Part shown: positions 60,418-64,000 of the stretch, piece by piece
Position numbering within the stretch: the first letter of the stretch is position 1
Layout: every line of letters begins with the position of its first letter
Assembly (NCBI GenBank): GCA_934432675.1
Contig: CAKRYT010000002.1
Location: forward strand, 1 to 64,000
From: an uncultured Eubacteriales bacterium
GTDB lineage: Bacteria > Bacillota > Clostridia > Oscillospirales > CAG-272
Reading direction: 5' to 3'
Length of the DNA stretch: 64,000 bases
The notes under the pieces: model-generated
Database searches by the model: none
What the model was told of the DNA's origin: nothing
What the model saw: the letters and a program-made list of their open reading frames with translations, nothing else
Made by a program: the position numbers and the translations under genes

Positions 60418-60446
60418 TTGATTTTCTACGGAAAAGCGCATATACT
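60418..60446 (+). promoter_or_regulatory. Sigma-A promoter of the ATP synthase operon
   Basis: TTGATT (60418-60423), 17-base spacer, TATACT (60441-60446), 60 bases before the first gene. Confidence 0.75.
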
Positions 60447-60506
60447 ATATACGCATTGTTTATGATAAGGGCGGAGCAACCGCCCGAGCTGCAAAGGAGA
60501 ATCACG

Positions 60507-60923
60507 ATGGCACAGCCGACCTCGCGTTTCCGCGTGCTGTCCGGCATCCTCGCCGTGGGGCAACTGGGCATCAGCCTCATCGTCCCCATCCTGCTGTTTA
60601 CCGGGCTCGGCGTGTATCTGACCGAGCGGTTTTCCGTCGGGGCATGGCTCACCGTCCTCTGCGTCGCCGTCGGGGTCGTGACCGCCGGATGTACTTTTTA
60701 CCGCGTCGCGAGGGAGTTCCTCGCGAGGATGCGGGCGGAGGACAAGCCCTGCCCCGGCACACCGACCGACGCGCCGGACAAAGCGGGGGCAGTACAGACC
60801 GAAAATAACGGCACCGACGCGGCATCTCCGACAGAAAGCACCGGTGCCGGCACGGTACCGACGCGGTTGTTATCGGGGGATACCCCGACCGATCATCGTC
60901 ATCCGGGAGGAGACCATACATGA
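60507..60923 (+). CDS. AtpZ-like accessory protein of the F-type ATP synthase
   Basis: Predicted 138 residues from ATG 60507 after AAAGGAGA. Two membrane helices (LGISLIVPILLFTGLGVYL and WLTVLCVAVGVVTAGCTFY) separated by a short polar turn match the small AtpZ-type protein (ATPase gene 1 family) that heads many atp operons and may aid ring assembly or Mg/Ca uptake. The C-terminal ~60 residues are low-complexity Thr/Ala/Gly/Asp, longer than normal. Its end overlaps the next gene. Confidence 0.72.
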   Translation: MAQPTSRFRVLSGILAVGQLGISLIVPILLFTGLGVYLTERFSVGAWLTVLCVAVGVVTAGCTFYRVAREFLARMRAEDKPCPGTPTDAPDKAGAVQTENNGTDAASPTESTGAGTVPTRLLSGDTPTDHRHPGGDHT

Positions 60924-61591
60924 AAACACTTACACCCCTGCAACGCGCGACCATCCAGATGTCCGTCGGCATCGCCGTGCTGACCGTCGTCACCGAGGTC
61001 GTCTACGTCATCCTGGCCCTCGCCGTACCGACCCTCACCTATGCGTGGAGATTCACCGTCGGGAACGTCTTTATGGCGGCCATCATGGCACTCAATTTTT
61101 ACCTGATGGCGCGCGGCGTCTACCAGGCAGTGGATACGGGGGATCAGGACTATGCCAAACGGCAGATCCACCTTAACCACACCGTGCGTACCATTATCTT
61201 CGTCCTTGCACTCGTCTCCTGTTTCCTGTTCGGATACGGGCTGGACGGTACGTTTCACTATGAGCCCGGCATCGCCGCGTGCATCACGGTGGCCTATCCG
61301 CAACTGACGGTTTTCCTGCTCCGTCTGACCGGCAAATTCGGCACGGGCGAGGAGACGGCCGCCGTCGGGGACGCGCCGACCGAAACCGCACCGGCGGAGG
61401 GTGCATTGACGGGCACCGATGCCGCTTCGGATGCGCCGGCGGGGACCGCCGCCGCGCAGGACGCAACGACGACCGCCGCCCCCGCGGGCGGCACGCCGAC
61501 AGGTGAGGGGGATGCCGCGACGTCCGGTGCCGCCGCCGATGGCGGCGACCGCCCCCTGCCGCCGACCGATGCCGGCGGGGAGGACGCATGA
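60920..61591 (+). CDS. atpI: ATP synthase subunit I (AtpI)
   Basis: Predicted 223 residues. The first ~140 hold four membrane helices as in AtpI, which helps build the c-ring; the ATG overlaps the AtpZ-like stop. The last ~80 residues are a low-complexity Ala/Thr/Gly/Asp/Pro stretch unusual for this family, much like the tail of the preceding protein. It overlaps atpB by four bases. Confidence 0.8.
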   Translation: MKTLTPLQRATIQMSVGIAVLTVVTEVVYVILALAVPTLTYAWRFTVGNVFMAAIMALNFYLMARGVYQAVDTGDQDYAKRQIHLNHTVRTIIFVLALVSCFLFGYGLDGTFHYEPGIAACITVAYPQLTVFLLRLTGKFGTGEETAAVGDAPTETAPAEGALTGTDAASDAPAGTAAAQDATTTAAPAGGTPTGEGDAATSGAAADGGDRPLPPTDAGGEDA

Positions 61592-62595
61592 CGAAAACGA
61601 CCCGTTTCCGCATCGTGGATGCGCTGCTCCTCGCGATGGCGGTCCTGCCTTTCGTCGGGTGCATCGTGCTGAAAATCCTGTTCACGCCCGAGACGGAGGG
61701 CATCACCGTGGCGGGGCCGCTCGTCTATCTGCGATGGGACATCAAGCCGCAACCGCTCTATATCACCGAGGCGACCGTGGTTTCGGCGGCGGTGATGATC
61801 GCGATCGTTGCCCTGTGTCTCTTCATGACGCACGGGCTCTCGGTCGAGTGCCGCACGAAACGTCAGCTCATCGCCGAAATGATCGTCGAAAAGGTCACGG
61901 ACTTCGTGACCGGGAACATGGGGATGCGTTTCGTCGGTTTTGCGCCTTTCGTGGCGGCGATCCTCGCGCTCTCCGCACTGTCGAGCCTGTCATCGCTCCT
62001 CGGGCTGTATCCGCCGACGTCGGACATCAACATCGTCGCGGGGTGGGCGATCCTCGTCTTCATCCTCATGACGCACTACAAACTTAAAGGCGGCGTCGGG
62101 CACTACCTCAAAAGTTTCGGTGACCCGATCCCGATCTTTTATCCGTTCAACGTCTTTTCCGAGGTGGCGACCCCGCTGTCCATGACTTTCCGTCATTACG
62201 GCAACATTCTGTCGGGCGGCGTCATCACGGCACTCATCGGTGCCGCGCTCGCCGGGCTCTCGTCCATCATCCTCGGCTCTTTTTCCAATGCCGAGTGGTA
62301 CACGACCTATATCGCGTCCATCCCCTTCCTGCGCGTCGGTCTGCCCGCGATCCTCTCCATCTATTTTGACGTGTTCAGCGGTTGCTTACAGGCGTTTATC
62401 TTCGCCATGCTGACGATGCTGAACATCGCGGGGGGCTACCCCGAGGAAGCGGCTGCCGAGCGGGCGGAAAAACGCCGGGCAAGACGCGACCGCCGACTCG
62501 CGAAACGGACGGCGAAACGGATCGCCGAAGGCGCGGGGGAGGCGACCGTCGGGGTGATCGTCCCCCCGTCGGACGTGCCGAAAGACGGGCAATGA
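61588..62595 (+). CDS. atpB: F0F1 ATP synthase subunit a
   Basis: Predicted 335 residues. Subunit a forms the two ion half-channels beside the c-ring. The essential Arg is Arg202 in ATPLSMTFRHYGNILSG; LTMLNIAGGY near the end is the usual last-helix motif. The C-terminal ~55 residues are Arg/Ala-rich and extend beyond the family norm. It starts within the atpI stop. Confidence 0.93.
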   Translation: MTKTTRFRIVDALLLAMAVLPFVGCIVLKILFTPETEGITVAGPLVYLRWDIKPQPLYITEATVVSAAVMIAIVALCLFMTHGLSVECRTKRQLIAEMIVEKVTDFVTGNMGMRFVGFAPFVAAILALSALSSLSSLLGLYPPTSDINIVAGWAILVFILMTHYKLKGGVGHYLKSFGDPIPIFYPFNVFSEVATPLSMTFRHYGNILSGGVITALIGAALAGLSSIILGSFSNAEWYTTYIASIPFLRVGLPAILSIYFDVFSGCLQAFIFAMLTMLNIAGGYPEEAAAERAEKRRARRDRRLAKRTAKRIAEGAGEATVGVIVPPSDVPKDGQ

Positions 62596-62994
<399 letters not shown>

Positions 62995-63015
62995 ACCGGG
63001 GGACGGGAGACACAC

Positions 63016-63549
63016 ATGATCGCATTCGTGCTCGCAAGAGAGCAGATGGATGTCATTTATATCAACCTCTGGGCGATCCTCATTTCGCTCGTCAACCTGG
63101 TCCTCCTCTTCCTGATCCTCAAAAAGTTCCTCTTTAAGCCCGTGACGCGCGTTATGGCGGAGCGGCGGGCAAAGACGGACGCCATCCTCTCGGACGCCGA
63201 GGCGGCGCGCGAGGCGGCAGAGGCGGACAAGACCGCTTACGCCGCGCGTATGGCGGAGGCAGACAAGGATGCCGCGGAGGTGATCCGCCGCGCGACGGCG
63301 ACCGCCACGCGGGAATCGGAGGCGATCGTCGCCACGGCGCGCGAGCGCGCCGCCGCCATCAAGAAACAGGCGGACGGGGACATCGCGCAGGAGCGGAAAA
63401 AGGCGGTCAACGAGTTGAAAGGCGAAATTTCCGATATTTCCATGACGATTGCCGAACAGGTGGTCGGGCGGGAAGTCACGCCCGAGGACCATCACGCAAT
63501 GATCGATGCTTTCATCGCGGAGATGGACGACGGAGGCAACCATGCGTGA
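63016..63549 (+). CDS. atpF: F0F1 ATP synthase subunit b
   Basis: Predicted 177 residues. One N-terminal membrane helix (LWAILISLVNLVLLFLILKKFLF, ~18-40) is followed by a long charged, Ala-rich coiled coil ending in SMTIAEQVVGREVTPEDH, typical of the b subunit that forms the peripheral stalk. GGGAGA precedes the ATG; ATG 63049 is a less likely alternative. It overlaps atpH by 8 bases. Confidence 0.93.
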   Translation: MIAFVLAREQMDVIYINLWAILISLVNLVLLFLILKKFLFKPVTRVMAERRAKTDAILSDAEAAREAAEADKTAYAARMAEADKDAAEVIRRATATATRESEAIVATARERAAAIKKQADGDIAQERKKAVNELKGEISDISMTIAEQVVGREVTPEDHHAMIDAFIAEMDDGGNHA

Positions 63550-64000
63550 CGCGGCGGCGGAATACGGCCGAGCCCTGTTTGAACTTGCCGGGGAGGGGGA
63601 CGGTGACGCCATCGAGCGGGATGCAGAGGTGCTCCTCGCTGCCTTCCGCGCGTCGCCGGAATATATCCGTCTGCTCGAAACACCCGGGATCCCGACCGAG
63701 GAAAAGCGCGCCGCGCTGACGCGCGCCGCCGAGGGAGCCCACCCCTATCTGCTGAACACCCTCTGTCTGCTCCTCGACCGCTCACGCGCGGCACTCATCC
63801 CGGCGGTGCTCGCCGCGTTTCTCGCCGAGCGGCGGGAGGCGCGCGGCGAGGTCGTCGCAACGGTGGAGACGGCCATGCCGCTCACCGATAAAGAAAAAAA
63901 GGCACTGACAGTCGCGCTCTCGCGTAAATACCAAAAGACCGTGACCCTGCGTGAGGTCGTGGACGCCCGCCTCATCGGCGGCATCCGCGTCTATATCGGG
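63542..64000 (+). CDS. atpH: F0F1 ATP synthase subunit delta (partial, runs off the right edge)
   Basis: 153 codons are visible with no stop before the window ends. The start ATG 63542 overlaps the atpF stop. The N-terminus AAAEYGRALFELA and the later YLLNTLCLLLDRSRAALIPAVLAAF and VVDARLIGGIRVYIG are typical of delta, which joins the peripheral stalk to F1. Only the last ~15-25 residues should be missing. atpA, atpG, atpD and atpC are expected beyond the edge. Confidence 0.92.
   Translation, partial: MRDAAAEYGRALFELAGEGDGDAIERDAEVLLAAFRASPEYIRLLETPGIPTEEKRAALTRAAEGAHPYLLNTLCLLLDRSRAALIPAVLAAFLAERREARGEVVATVETAMPLTDKEKKALTVALSRKYQKTVTLREVVDARLIGGIRVYIG

Overview
The window looks like a chromosomal segment of an endospore-forming, high-GC member of the Bacillota, class Clostridia. 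The reasons are a complete eight-gene spoIIIA operon, a CotF-like coat protein, an AbrB-type regulator, a tRNA-Asn T-box leader, Shine-Dalgarno-led genes, and sigma-A promoters of the form TTGNNN-17-TGCTANNAT. No phage, insertion sequence, CRISPR array or plasmid gene was seen. Most of the window is core metabolism, with islands of secreted or lipid-anchored proteins of lower GC and several intergenic repeat families.

Layout. 1-64 is the 3' end of a 23S rRNA gene, with no 5S after it. 557-4821 holds a large secreted M6-like metalloprotease and a lipoprotein. 5339-8665 holds a Na/phosphate cotransporter, a pyridoxal/pyridoxamine kinase and an AbrB-like regulator. 8769-13757 is spoIIIAA-AH, followed by asd (14028), a trypsin-like protease lipoprotein (15312, minus strand) and a NodB-type deacetylase (16498). 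17442-24828 is an aromatic amino acid operon encoding every step from DAHP to prephenate plus prephenate dehydrogenase, with two fusion genes (chorismate mutase-AroB and AroE-AroK). 24940-28947 holds a spore-coat-like protein, purB and guaB.

25403-29593 carries four copies of a structured repeat, two of them starting within 6 bp of a stop codon. 29895-37691 encodes three modular surface proteins built from the same domains. 37953-40673 is a T-box(Asn)-controlled asnS-asnA operon. 41206-50142 holds ppa, a Nudix hydrolase, trmD-rimM-tadA-CPBP protease, rnr, secG and a solitary DNA adenine methyltransferase. 50331-55648 holds an SbcD-like protein that has lost most metal ligands, an EamA transporter, two tRNA-Val genes and a DinG/XPD-like helicase. 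56331-59564 is a divergent pair of transglutaminase-like lipoproteins. 60507 to the end is the start of an F-type ATP synthase operon (atpZ, atpI, atpB, atpE, atpF, partial atpH) whose c subunit has a two-carboxylate ion site typical of Na+ coupling.

The strongest leads are the covarying intergenic element, the inactivated SbcD-like protein, the chorismate mutase-AroB fusion, the c-ring ion site and the modular surface-protein family.
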